Source: UBA6263 sp049305865 (GTDB lineage Bacteria; Patescibacteriota; Gracilibacteria; Absconditabacterales; Absconditicoccaceae). Taken from it: a stretch of DNA of 33,093 nucleotides. Made by a program: the position numbers and the translations under genes. Positions 1-8,725 of this stretch are shown here, piece after piece (within the stretch, counting starts at the first letter, position 1; each line of letters starts with the position of its first letter). The notes under the pieces were generated by a model that did not search any database, had not been told where the DNA came from, and worked only from the letters and a program-made list of their open reading frames with translations. The DNA lies in assembly GCA_049305865.1 (NCBI GenBank), contig JBAQPP010000031.1:1-33093 (forward strand), given 5' to 3'.

Positions 1-322
1 CAATAGGACGATATTTTACTCAGTCAGCATCTATGGTTTTTATTTTATAAACATAAGCATCTACAAATCTGATCTTATGTCTCTTTATCATATTTTTGCC
101 TATATGTGCCAATATTTTTCTATCATTAAATTTTACATTCACAGAATATACAAACAAAATATTCTTTTTATCTCTAGAGTCGATCGCTTTTTTTACTATT
201 TCAAAGTTTGATACCACCTTTACTGGTGTAGATAAAATCTTTGCTATTTTATCCACTAAAATATCTTCACTATCAGTGAGTAATAATATTATTTCTTCTA
301 TTCTAAGTAATTTTTTCGCCAT
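1..322 (-). CDS. FAD-dependent dehydrogenase (COG2509-like), N-terminal part
   Basis: Only the N-terminal ~107 residues are in the window; the gene runs off the left edge. Position 20-22 is a TGA on the minus strand, read here as Gly, and the frame stays open to base 2, ending in an Arg-Pro-Ile that resembles the entry into the first Rossmann strand of the family. The stretch KKAIDSRDKKNILFVYSV matches my memory of the small N-terminal domain of uncharacterised FAD-dependent dehydrogenases (COG2509), where a similar 'R-S-I-D-A-R-K' and 'F-V-Y-S-V-D-V' pattern precedes the FAD-binding GxGPAG motif. The FAD site itself is outside the window, so the family call is inference from the N-terminal domain alone. 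It is divergent from the MBL gene at 470. Confidence 0.6.
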
Positions 323-408
323 ATTTTTTTACACAATAAATTTAAATCTGATACATAATAATATATTCTCTCAAAGATTCAATCAAAGCTTATAAATAAA
401 TCAGTTTT

Positions 409-436
409 TTGCTTTTTTAAAAAAATGAGTTATAAT
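409..436 (+). promoter_or_regulatory. Candidate sigma70-type promoter for the beta-CASP gene
   Basis: TTGCTT (409-414) and a perfect TATAAT (431-436) are separated by 16 bp, 33 bases ahead of the ATG at 470. The -35 is weak; the -10 is what carries the call. Confidence 0.45.
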
Positions 437-469
437 TAAAACAAGCTTTATAAATTTACTTATTCATTT

Positions 470-1849
470 ATGAAATTAACCTTTTGCTGAGCAGCTAAAA
501 TAGTAACCTGATCATGCTATCTTATAGAAACTGGAAATACAAAATTTATAGTAGATTGCGGTATGTTTCAATGACCCAAAGATATTATGAAGCTCAATTA
601 TGAGCCATTTTTGTTCAATCCATCAGAAATAGATTTTGTTTTACTTACTCATGCACATATCGATCATTGTGGACTCATACCCAAACTACATAAAGAAGGT
701 TTCGACGGTAAAATTTATACTACATCTGCAACGAGAGATCTATGTGAAATACTCTTTGAAGATTCAGCAGAAATACAAGAAAAGAATACTGAACAACAAA
801 ACAAAAGAAGAGCTAGAATCGATCAACCAGCTAGATTACCATTATACAACAAAGATGATGCAAAAAAATGTATGCATTTATTTAGTATAGTAGAATATCA
901 AAAAAACTATCAAATAAATGACAATATCCAGATTAGATACCAGGATGCATGACATATCATGTGATCTGCTAGTATTGAGCTTTTTGTAACTGAAAATTGA
1001 AAAAAAAGTAAATTAGTTTTTTCTGGAGACATATGACAACGGAATACACCTATTATACAAGATCCGACACTAATCCAAGATGCAGATTATCTATTTATGG
1101 AATCAACCTATGGAGATAGATTGCATGAAGACACAGCAGGTAAAGAAGAATTACTTTTAAAATATACTTTGGAAACTTATAAGAAATGATGAAAATTATT
1201 AATTCCATCGTTCTCTGTAGAGAGGACTCAAGAACTACTATATGTTTTCAATATCTTAATCAAGAAGGGTAAATTTCCCAAAGAAAAGATTTTTTTAGAT
1301 AGTCCTCTATCTATCAAAGCAACCGAAATATTTAAAAGACATACCGAATATTATGATAACGAAGCTCTACACAAATACCCCAATCCTTTTAATTTTGAGC
1401 AATTGGAATATAGTGAAAGTGTAGAAGATTCACAAAAATTAAATAATTATAATGAACCATGTATCATCATTGCATGAAACGGAATGTGTACCGCATGAAG
1501 GATTACTCATCATCTTAAACATGGTTTATGGGACAGAAGGAATATGTTATTATTTGTATGATATCAAGCAGAAGGTACACTTGGAAGAAATATTTTGGAA
1601 TGAGAAGAAAGAGTAAAAATAATGGACGCAGAAGTGCTTGTAAATGCAGAAATACAAAAAATCAATGGTTTCTCTGGACATGCAGATGCAAATCAACTTA
1701 TGCAACGAGCAAAATGATTCACCAATCCACCAAAAAAAACTTTCATAGTACACTGAGAAGAAAGAGCTCAGACAGCAATGAAATCTAAACTTGAAGAAAT
1801 ATGATTCACATGCCAAATCCCTAATTTTAAAGACATTGTAGAATTATAA
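470..1849 (+). CDS. MBL-fold beta-CASP RNase / mRNA 3'-end processing exonuclease-like protein
   Basis: This 459-residue protein reads through many TGA codons as Gly and ends in TAA. It has the metallo-beta-lactamase zinc motif HAHIDH (His61, His63, Asp65, His66), a beta-CASP segment (PSFSVERTQELLY, then GNGMCTAGRITHHL) and a C-terminal RMMBL segment with GFSGHAD and FIVHGEERAQ. That order is diagnostic of the COG1236 'RNA specificity factor' group, cytoplasmic zinc-dependent ribonucleases related to CPSF73 and RNase J. Its length of ~460 is normal for the family. ATG 470 is chosen because Met-Lys-Leu-Thr-Phe-Cys-Gly-Ala-Ala leads directly into the first beta strands of the MBL fold. In a standard-code reading only fragments survive. 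Substrate specificity cannot be read from sequence. Confidence 0.92.
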
Positions 1850-1876
1850 AAACTTTGAAACTAAACTACTAAAAAT

Positions 1877-2105
1877 GTCGCACTACCAAGGCAACATCAA
1901 TAAATAATTACCAACAAGTCTAAACATACGACAATAAAATAATCAACTTAATAGTGCCTAGTGCGACTTGATTTTTTTATCCAATGTTTTTGTCTTGATA
2001 CAAAAACATTGGTCGTAAGGTTTGGGGCGCGAAAAGCCCCATAAATAAAATTAGTATATTTTGGCAATGAAAAAAAATAAGTCTTAGCGAAGCGTTCAAT
2101 TAAAC
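1877..2105. other. Structured intergenic element 1 (several hairpins)
   Basis: The 365-base gap 1850-2214 has no convincing gene but dense structure. GTCGCACTA (1877-1885) pairs with TAGTGCGAC about 70 bases later, with an inner GGCA/TGCC pair, and is followed by a T7 tract. Next comes a perfect 12-bp hairpin CCAATGTTTTTG/CAAAAACATTGG (1981-2012), then TGGGGC/GCCCCA (2023-2041), then an AGCGAAGCG motif near 2095. The first stem plus T-tract could end transcription of the beta-CASP gene. The rest is unexplained. Spacer 4587-4784 has the same layout. Confidence 0.6.
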
Positions 2106-2214
2106 TGCAAAAAAAATATCATATAATTATAAACCAAGAAATATAACAAACAACTTTATTTGCATATTCACAAAGAATCTATAATTTTGCTGTAATTTAA
2201 TTTACTCTCTACAA

Positions 2215-2889
2215 ATGAAAGAAAAAAACTACAAATATCTTACACTCATTACAGTGTTCTTTGTAACTGTTCTTTTGGTGTCCAATATAGTTTCAACAAA
2301 AATAACAAATATCTGACCATTTACATTTGACGCTTGAACAATACTTTTTCCATTAAGTTATATTTTCTGAGATATCTTAACGGAGGTTTATGGGTATAAA
2401 CAAAGTAGAAAAATAATACGAATGTGATTTGGAGCGGCACTACTCATGTCAGCAATTATAATCATAGTTGGTCTTCTACCATCAGCTGCTGATCGACCGT
2501 ATCAAGAGTCATATCAAAATATTCTCTGACTCACACCTAGGATTGTATTGGCAAGTTTGATAGCTTATTTTGCATGAGAATTTAGCAATTCATATATATT
2601 AGCAAAGATTAAAATTTGGATGAAATGAAAAAGACTATGGATAAGAACAATATGATCTACTATTGTGTGAGAATTATTTGATACTTCTATTTTTATTTTT
2701 ATAGCATTTTTTTGAGTATTTGATATCAATTTATTACGGATTATATTTGTGTCCAATTATATTTTCAAAGTGTGAGTAGAAATTGTATTTACCCCACTCA
2801 CTTATATTATAACTCATAAATTAAAAAAATCTGAATGAGAAGATTATTATGATTACAAAACCAATTTTAATCCATTCAAAATTCATTAG
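2215..2889 (+). CDS. yhhQ: Queuosine precursor transporter (VUT/YhhQ family)
   Basis: This 224-residue integral membrane protein has about six hydrophobic segments. The signature region near the N-terminus (NIVSTKI, FDAGTILFPLSYIFGDILTE, VYGY) is characteristic of COG1738, which imports 7-cyano-7-deazaguanine or a related queuosine precursor through the inner membrane. The later GELFDTSIFIFIAFFG segment is also typical. Several conserved glycines (before PFTF, in SYIFGD, in GEL) are TGA codons. It ends in TAG at 2887-2889 and the next ATG follows at once, so it is co-transcribed and probably translationally coupled to the GNAT gene. Salvage would suit a reduced CPR genome that cannot make the precursor; that last point is inference. 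Confidence 0.9.
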
Positions 2890-3438
2890 ATGCAGATTAG
2901 ACAATTAGAAAATACTCAAGATTTAGACGATATAAAAAACTTGGTACAAGATCTATCAGTATGAAATAATAGTTTACAAGAATGATTTCAAGATTATCCT
3001 ATCGAAAATTTAGATTATTTCAAAGATTTTATTTTACAATCTCCATTATCACTTTGAGCATTCCAAGACAAGAAAATGATAGGTTTCGTAGTCAGTTATG
3101 ACATCAGTAATATATTAAATATAGAAAAAGCGCATGATCCTATACTGCAATATCTTCTAGAAAAGCAATATTTAGACAATAAATCAATTTATATAGATAT
3201 CCTCTGAATAATTCAGAATATGCAAAATAAATGAATAGGCATACGCTTACTTCAATCTCTTATGAGCTATATAAAACAACAGGAATTTAAAAATATACGA
3301 TGTGTTGTCTGTACAGATTCTCATACTCAAAATAGTAATGTCTATAAGATATTAAAATATTTGTGACTAGAAATATTTGAAAAAATCACAGACAATAAAT
3401 GAAATAATTTTGAAATATATAAAATAGAATTAAAGTAA
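2890..3438 (+). CDS. GNAT-family N-acetyltransferase
   Basis: This 182-residue protein starts on the base after the upstream TAG, in the same frame. The acetyl-CoA-binding motif A is visible as IDILGIIQNMQNKGIGIRLL, where QNKGIG is the Q/R-x-x-G-x-G/A pyrophosphate loop and follows a beta strand. The C-terminal half (NSNVYKILKYLGLEIFEKI) matches the GNAT 'N...Y.k.GF' region. Length is typical for a single GNAT domain. The acceptor substrate is unknown. It sits in a run with the transporter upstream and a second GNAT gene 22 bases downstream; the two GNATs differ in length and are not obvious recent duplicates. Confidence 0.85.
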
Positions 3439-3460
3439 TATTTATTTCTAAATATTTTTA

Positions 3461-3916
3461 ATGAAAATACTTAAATTTGAACCAAAAGATGCAATACAAG
3501 TATGTAATTTAATCCACAATACAGCAGATAATATTATGAAACATTATGAAAGTCAGGCAAGTATTGATGCACTAAAAGAGGAACGGACACCAGAAAAGCT
3601 TTTAGAAAAATTAAATAATAGAGATTATATTATAGCTCAAGCAAATTGAAAAATCATTTGAGTTTGATGAATAAAGGATAATGAAATCCGTAGTATGTTT
3701 GTAGATTACAATTATATTAGGCAATGAATCTGAACAAAAATAATAGTAGCGTTGGAAAATATAGCAAAAAAAAATAAACACAAAAAAATTATCGTAAAAG
3801 CCAACGCATGAGCAATTTGATTTTATAAAAAAATGTGATACATTAGTATCAAAGAATATGATGAAATAGTTTGAAAATCAACATATAGAGTAATTTTAAT
3901 GGAAAAATTAATTTAG
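3461..3916 (+). CDS. GNAT-family N-acetyltransferase
   Basis: This 151-residue protein has the classical GNAT layout: an N-terminal MKILKFEPKDAIQVCNLI segment, the central strand GVGGIKDNEIRSMFVDYNY, the CoA loop RQGIGTKI, and the C-terminal NAGAIGFYKKMGYISI (N...FY.k.GF) motif. Several of the motif glycines, including both in RQGIGT, are TGA codons. It ends in TAG and lies 19 bases before the MBL-fold gene, so a shared transcript is likely. The substrate is unknown. Confidence 0.88.
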
Positions 3917-3935
3917 AATTTAAAATAGTTATAAA

Positions 3936-4586
3936 ATGTATACATACAAAAACATCACAATCCAGCGATTAGGTCACGATGGATTTTTGATATGATATAG
4001 ATGAAAAAATATATGTATAGATCCATTTGAAATCAAGGAGACAATCCAAGCCGATTATATTTTCATAACTCATAATCATAGGGATCACCTAAGCATAGAT
4101 GATATAACAAAAATTATAAAACCAAACACTATAATCGTTTGTCCTTGAATATGCGAAGAAAATTTGATGAATATTCAGAATAAAAAAATATTTTTGGAAC
4201 AAAATGATAATTTGACTTTGGATGATTTTTCAGTTAAAACATTGCCAGCTTATAATATAGATAAATTTAGATCTCCTGGAGTTCCATATCATCCAAAAGA
4301 ATCGTGATTTGTAGGATTTGTTTTTGATTTTGATTGAACTACTATCTATCATGCTTGAGATACAGATATCATCCCAGAAATGGAAAACATATCTCCAGAT
4401 ATAGCACTTTTACCAGTAAGTGGAGTATATACCATGACAGCTCAAGAAGCTGTTGAATCTATAAAACTTATCAAACCACAAATAGCAATTCCAATGCATT
4501 ACGACAATATAGTTGGGACTATAGAAGATGCAAAATATTTCAAAGAAAATGCCAAATGTGAAGTTATAATCCTACAATCTTCATAA
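3936..4586 (+). CDS. MBL-fold metal-dependent hydrolase (UlaG/UPF0173-like)
   Basis: This 216-residue protein has the zinc-binding HNHRDH motif (His46, His48, Asp50, His51), a middle FDFDGTTIYHAGDTDI segment carrying the Asp metal ligand of the fold, PDIALLPVSGVYTMTAQEA, and a C-terminal IPMHYDN with the last His ligand. This order is that of the small single-domain UlaG-like or UPF0173 hydrolases. The bound metals are inferred from the motif and the substrate is unknown. GxYTMT plus AVE.I..IKP is typical of CPR and archaeal versions. It is the last gene of the plus-strand run and faces the minus-strand gene at 4785. Confidence 0.9.
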
Positions 4587-4640
4587 CAATATTTACACAG
4601 ATAGTTACTGCTGGAAAGATTACTTCGACTAAGCAAACCA

Positions 4641-4730
4641 AGGCCAAACAAAATGGCGGATTGTGAGGCCTAGATTTTTTTGAATACTTTTTGCAGCAAT
4701 GGCAAAAAGTATTTAAAGCGAAGCGCTATT
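4641..4730. other. Structured intergenic element 2, same layout as 1877-2105
   Basis: AGGCC (4641-4645) pairs with GGCCT (4667-4671), followed by T7 (4675-4681), which is a plausible terminator for the MBL gene. Then comes a perfect 12-bp hairpin AATACTTTTTGC/GCAAAAAGTATT (4683-4713, 7-base loop), then AGCGAAGCGCT, itself a small hairpin (AGCG-AAG-CGCT). The order GC stem, T7, AT-rich 12-bp hairpin, AGCGAAGCG matches the element near 1877-2105 although the primary sequence differs. Confidence 0.6.
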
Positions 4731-4784
4731 GTATTTCAAGAGATTTGATAGGGGGAAAGCCACATAAAAAACATTAATACTTTT

Positions 4785-5786
4785 TTAATTTTTCAAAGAC
4801 TGATTTATTTCCTTTTCTATTTCTTTCATTTTTTCCCATATTTTTTTTGATATTGGAATTTTTATATTATGCTTATCTGCTTTTTTTATAACATATCACA
4901 ACAGATGATTATCTTCAGTCATAACCTCTCATCTCGCCCATGAATTTATATAATATTGTTGATATGTACTTGGTTTTTCTTTCGCAAATTTTTCAGCAAC
5001 ATGTAATATGCGATATTCTACTTCTCAAGTATTTATTTCAAAAGGACTATTATCATAAACAACATTTTCTACATCACTAATTTCTTTTGATCGCCTTTTT
5101 ATGGCATCTTCACCAAATTCTTTTTTGAATAAATTTATTGAGTTTTTAACATCAGCTTTATAAATCACACAAAGCGAATTTAATACTGTATTTATCATCG
5201 CTTTAAACTCTCACTCTCTTTGGAGTGCAATACTATCAACTCATTCAAAAAGATATTTGCCAAATTTTTCACTAGCACAATCATTTAATGTTTTAATCAA
5301 ATCATATATATTTTGTTGTTCTGTTCATTTTATAGGAGATGTCCTAGCAAAACTAAGTTTAATCTTTTTTCAATCATAATTTTTAAAAGATAAATAAGGG
5401 ACACATCTAGAAACACTCTTACCAAAAATTCTTATCAAATTTTCTTTTACATCAAATCCATTTTGGAAAGATATAAATTTATCGACAACTTTGGGGAAAA
5501 TTTCTTCTGGTATAAGCTGCTTTACAAGATCCAATTGTCAAGTACGACAACATAAAAGCACAGCGTCTATATCTTCATATTTTATAGGGAATCACTCATA
5601 TCGATTATATGGATTAATTCAGGCTTCTTTATATTGTTTACTATTTTTTCAAGATACAGACACAACATAAACATTTGAATTTGTTTCTTTTAACATATCG
5701 TAAAATCATTGTCATAACTCACCAAATCACATAATAACAATATTTAATTTTTTTCAGATTTTTTCTTTTGCTTCTATAGATTCCAT
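4785..5786 (-). CDS. Ketopantoate reductase-like (PanE/ApbA superfamily) protein
   Basis: This 333-residue protein starts MESIEAKEKIGKKLNIVIMG and continues FGELGQGFYDML, giving the Rossmann dinucleotide-binding GxGxxG as GFGELG. DAVLLCCRTGQLDLVKQL followed by FISFQNGFDVKENL resembles the 'D.vilavKt.q' and 'lqNG...e.l' motifs of ketopantoate reductases. A helical C-terminal part (EFKAMINTVLNSLCVIYKAD) fits the ApbA C-terminal domain. If it is a true family member it is an NAD(P)-dependent dehydrogenase, but the length and loose motif match leave the substrate open; a role in CoA synthesis would be odd in a CPR genome. It is minus-strand, 87 bases downstream of the membrane-protein gene, with which it may be co-transcribed. 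Confidence 0.55.
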
Positions 5787-5845
5787 TACAAATAATATAT
5801 AAACAAAATATTCTAATCCAAATCATAAATTTTGCAAATATTAAA

Positions 5846-6556
5846 AATCTTTTGCATTTTATTTAATATCTGATTATATACCCTCGCTGATAGTTAACCA
5901 CAATGCTGTAAAAAATTTATTAAAAGGTAATCATGTTTCTTTTATTACAGAAGAAAGCCAGAGAATAAATATTATTAAAAGTCCCAATAATAATAAATTC
6001 ATAACATATGATCGAACTGTTCTTATAGCTCTTTCAAATAACGAAAAAGGATTGTCCATATCAAGATATTTAATAATTTTTTGAATTTCTTTATAAGAAA
6101 ATGCTCAAGCAACATATCATCAAATTCATGACAATCATGGTAAAAGAGTTAATGTATTTGGTAGAGATAAATTATATTCTTGTTTTTTATATACAAAGGA
6201 TAGATTGTATGAATTACCAATCCATCAAGGTCTAAACAATAATCATAAAGGAGTTTTTATTTCAGTTTTTATTAATTCTCATGATTTTGCTTCAAAAAGC
6301 ATTTTATCATTATGTAACATTGTTATTTTTCCATCAGGATATTTATAGATATTCATTTTTCGCTTCAGAAGAGGAATTTTTGAATGTATAATTTCTACAG
6401 ATTTTATTCCATCTTTTTCTATAGTTTTTATAGTAGCCATTTTATATTCAACTCAATAAAAGTATTTTAAAATCAGTAAATTCCGCAATACAACTTACAA
6501 ATATTTAAAACAAACTTAAAATCAATATAATTATAAAGAATCTTTTGCATTTTATT
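5846..6556. repeat. Pair of 18-bp direct repeats around the membrane-protein gene
   Basis: AATCTTTTGCATTTTATT occurs at 5846-5863 and again at 6539-6556, flanking the gene at 5874-6440. The right copy supplies the candidate -35 (TTGCAT) of the csoR promoter. In DNA this AT-rich the identity is suggestive, not proof of common origin. Confidence 0.5.
5874..6440 (-). CDS. Hypothetical membrane protein, 188 residues
   Basis: I do not recognise this family. The first ~85 residues are soluble and beta-rich (MATIKTIEKDGIKSVEIIHS, then a KYPDGKITMLHN strand pair). Next comes a weakly hydrophobic Gly-rich stretch (LPWLSGIGGYVAGAF), an amphipathic KEIQKIIKYLDMDNPFSLFERA segment, and one clear membrane helix (NLLLLGLLIIFILWL, about residues 145-165) followed by a second hydrophobic stretch near the C-terminus. 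TGA codons fall on several glycines. It ends in TAA at 5874-5876. The gene lies between two copies of an 18-bp sequence and is divergent from the copper operon. Confidence 0.7.
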
Positions 6557-6596
6557 ATTTTTTAGTTATACTTATACCAACACCTCTGGTAGAGGT
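6545..6596 (+). promoter_or_regulatory. csoR-copA promoter and candidate CsoR operator
   Basis: TTGCAT (6545-6550), a 16-bp spacer and TATACT (6567-6572) form a promoter-like pair ahead of the copper operon. Just downstream, across the expected start site, lies a perfect palindrome ACCTCTGGTAGAGGT (6582-6596), the only strong dyad in this spacer and 28 bases before the csoR ATG. CsoR represses its own operon in apo form, so this dyad is the natural operator candidate; binding is inferred. Confidence 0.55.
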
Positions 6597-6624
6597 AGAG
6601 ATATTTAAATAATATATAACTATC

Positions 6625-6894
6625 ATGGTAGATCCAAAGCAAATAATCGCACTCAAAAAAGCCAGAACCTTATTGGATAAAATTATTGTTATGACAGAAA
6701 AAAAGGAATATTGTATAGATATTATCCAACAAAATCTTGCTGTGATGTGATTACTCAAATCTGTTAATCTACAATTGTTAGAATGACATTTATCTTGTTG
6801 TTTTGTGGATGCAGTCAAATCCAACAATAAAAAAAGACAAAAAGAAATGATAGACGAAGTGCTTACTATAGTCAAGACAGCTCAAAGCAAATAG
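6625..6894 (+). CDS. csoR: CsoR-family copper-sensing transcriptional repressor
   Basis: This 89-residue all-helical protein carries the DUF156/CsoR copper ligands with exact family spacing: Cys30, His55, Cys59 (C-x24-H-x3-C), the last two within LEGHLSCC. Family knowledge: the apo dimer or tetramer binds the promoter, and Cu(I) binding releases it. As first gene of an operon with two GMHCxxC copper proteins, Cu(I) sensing is the best reading, rather than formaldehyde or persulfide sensing by relatives lacking the His. The Gly of LEGH and that of AVMGLL are TGA codons. It ends in TAG. Upstream spacer 6441-6624 holds the putative promoter and palindromic operator. Confidence 0.9.
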
Positions 6895-6931
6895 GACATT
6901 TACAAGCAAATAATTTATTTAATAAATATAT

Positions 6932-7321
6932 ATGAAAAGAATATTTTGAATATTTAGTCTCTTAATATATTTGTTTTCTATAAATTCTCTTGTTCATTCA
7001 AGTACAATGTGATTTTTTGATTCTCATACAAACAATAGTCATTGTTGATCTGATAATTCCTCTACCACAGAACAAAATAACGATAAAGAACATTGTTTTG
7101 TCTCAGTGACATCAAATGATTTTTCTTGTATATCACAAAAAGAAATTAAATTATGAATTTTTCAAAATTATCTCACAGATATAATATCTTCTAATTATAA
7201 TTTCCAAATTCTTAATAAACTAAATTTTATAGCCAATAAAATCGTAAATCCTCCAGGGAAATATTATCAAAAATATTTAGCATTTTCTGATTTATTTGGA
7301 GTTATTGTAAAATTAAGTTAA
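6932..7321 (+). CDS. Small secreted protein in the copper operon
   Basis: This 129-residue protein has a signal-peptide-like N-terminus (MKRIFGIFSLLIYLFSINSL, then VHSS). The mature part is Asn/Ser-rich, with a His/Cys cluster (SHTNNSHCGS, EHCF, FSCIS) that could bind Cu or form disulfides outside the membrane. The rest (LGIFQNYLTDII, LNKLNFIANKIVNPPGKYY) is soluble and helical. I do not recognise the family. Its place, 37 bases after csoR and 62 before the HMA-TauE/SafE gene, argues for an extracytoplasmic copper-handling role, but that is context only. It has few glycines; the TGAs present decode as Gly. Confidence 0.75.
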
Positions 7322-7383
7322 AATATATTTTTTTACGTCATTTTAGTAAAGATTTTTATATTTTATCTATTTTTAGCAATAAA

Positions 7384-8703
7384 ATGAAAAAGAAAATACA
7401 CATACAATGAATGCATTGCGCATCTTGCGAAATGCTTATCAAAAGATCATCTGAAAAAATTAATGGAGTTAAAGTAGTAAATATCTCTTCAAAACAATGA
7501 ACAATGGATGTAGATATTCCTGATGAAAAATTAATTCCTTTAATTAACCAATGTATCAGTGATGCTGGATATAAAGTTATAAATGAAAACCAAGTCAAAT
7601 CCGCTCCAAAAATAGATTGGAAAGAATTACTACAATCAACCATTATTGTATGAGTTTTAGCCTTTGTTTTTTATAAACTTGATATTATCCAATATGTGCC
7701 GTCTGTGGGTGATAAACTCTCATTTGGAGTCGCGTTATTGATGGGACTCATAGCATCAGTTTCAACCTGCTTAGCAATTGTAGGTAGTATCGTAATATGA
7801 TTTTCGCAATATTGAGATAAACAAATTTGAACCAAACATCATATCAGAACACAACTAGCATTCCACATATGAAGAATCGGATGATTTTTTATCCTATGAT
7901 GACTTTTATGATTGATAGGACAAGTCGTGGCAATATCTTTAACAGGAACAACTATATTAACAATAATTGTAGGTATAGTTGTCCTTTGGATGTGATTACA
8001 TTTATTAAATATTTTACCAAATATTACTTCCCTATGATTTCACTTACCCAAAAGTTGGTCAGAAAAAACGCTAACTACTAAAAACCCAATCTTTGCTCCA
8101 CTGATTGGTGCATTGACGTTTTTCTTACCATGTGGATTTACTTTATCTATGCAATTAATAGCTGTCAATACTAGTAATTTTCGACAGTGATGACTTGCCA
8201 TGGCCATATTTGCACTATGAACCGCCCCAGTATTATTTGCAGTATGATTGTGATCTTCATATATAAAAGATCTCGGTTCTGCAAAGGGGAATAAATTCAA
8301 ACTTTTACACACTATTATATGAACATTAATTGTCTTTTTTGGAATATTTATGATAACAAATGGTCGACGTATGTTCGGATGATTATCGACATTCTCAAAC
8401 AATGTTCAAAGTAGTAATTTTACTGGCCAATATGAACGCATAGAAATTTGACATGATGGTTTGAATCTCGTTCCTGAGATCATCACACTAACAGCTGGTA
8501 AAAATTATGAATTAATTATTACTCCAAGCAATAATGGTAGATGATGTATGGTAAATCTTACAATCCCAGGTCTCGATCGTAGTATAAATGGCATTATTAA
8601 AAATCAACCTATAGTATATAAATTTAATAATATAAAATCCTGAAAATACAATGTAGTATGCTGAACGATGTGAATGTATCAGTGACAAATTATAGTAAAA
8701 TAA
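7384..8703 (+). CDS. HMA - TauE/SafE-like membrane - cupredoxin fusion protein
   Basis: This 439-residue protein has three parts. Residues 1-65 are an HMA domain with IQGMHCASCEML. Residues ~80-320 are a multi-helix TauE/SafE (COG2836, DsbD-like) membrane domain with LIASVSTCLAIVGSIVIGFS near the first helix, and FFLPCGFTLSMQ followed by AIFALGTAPVLFAVGLGSS in the second half. Residues ~345-439 are a cupredoxin-like beta domain ending GKYNVVCGTMGMYQGQIIV, with the Cys and Met copper ligands in CGTMGM. This architecture occurs with copper ATPases elsewhere and is thought to move or bind copper across the inner membrane. The HMA glycine is TGA. It follows the secreted Cys protein and precedes copA by 22 bases. 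Confidence 0.88.
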
Positions 8704-8725
8704 CTTTTTATCTTATATTTTAATA

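Noticed and set aside
1850..2214. tRNA, tmRNA or other known RNA gene in the structured spacer
   Set aside because: No T-loop (GGTTCRA), CCA end or other known signature; the hairpins do not fold into a cloverleaf.
8040..8402. Open minus-strand frame inside the HMA-TauE/SafE gene
   Set aside because: It is a shadow of a strong coding gene on the plus strand, with no recognisable motif.
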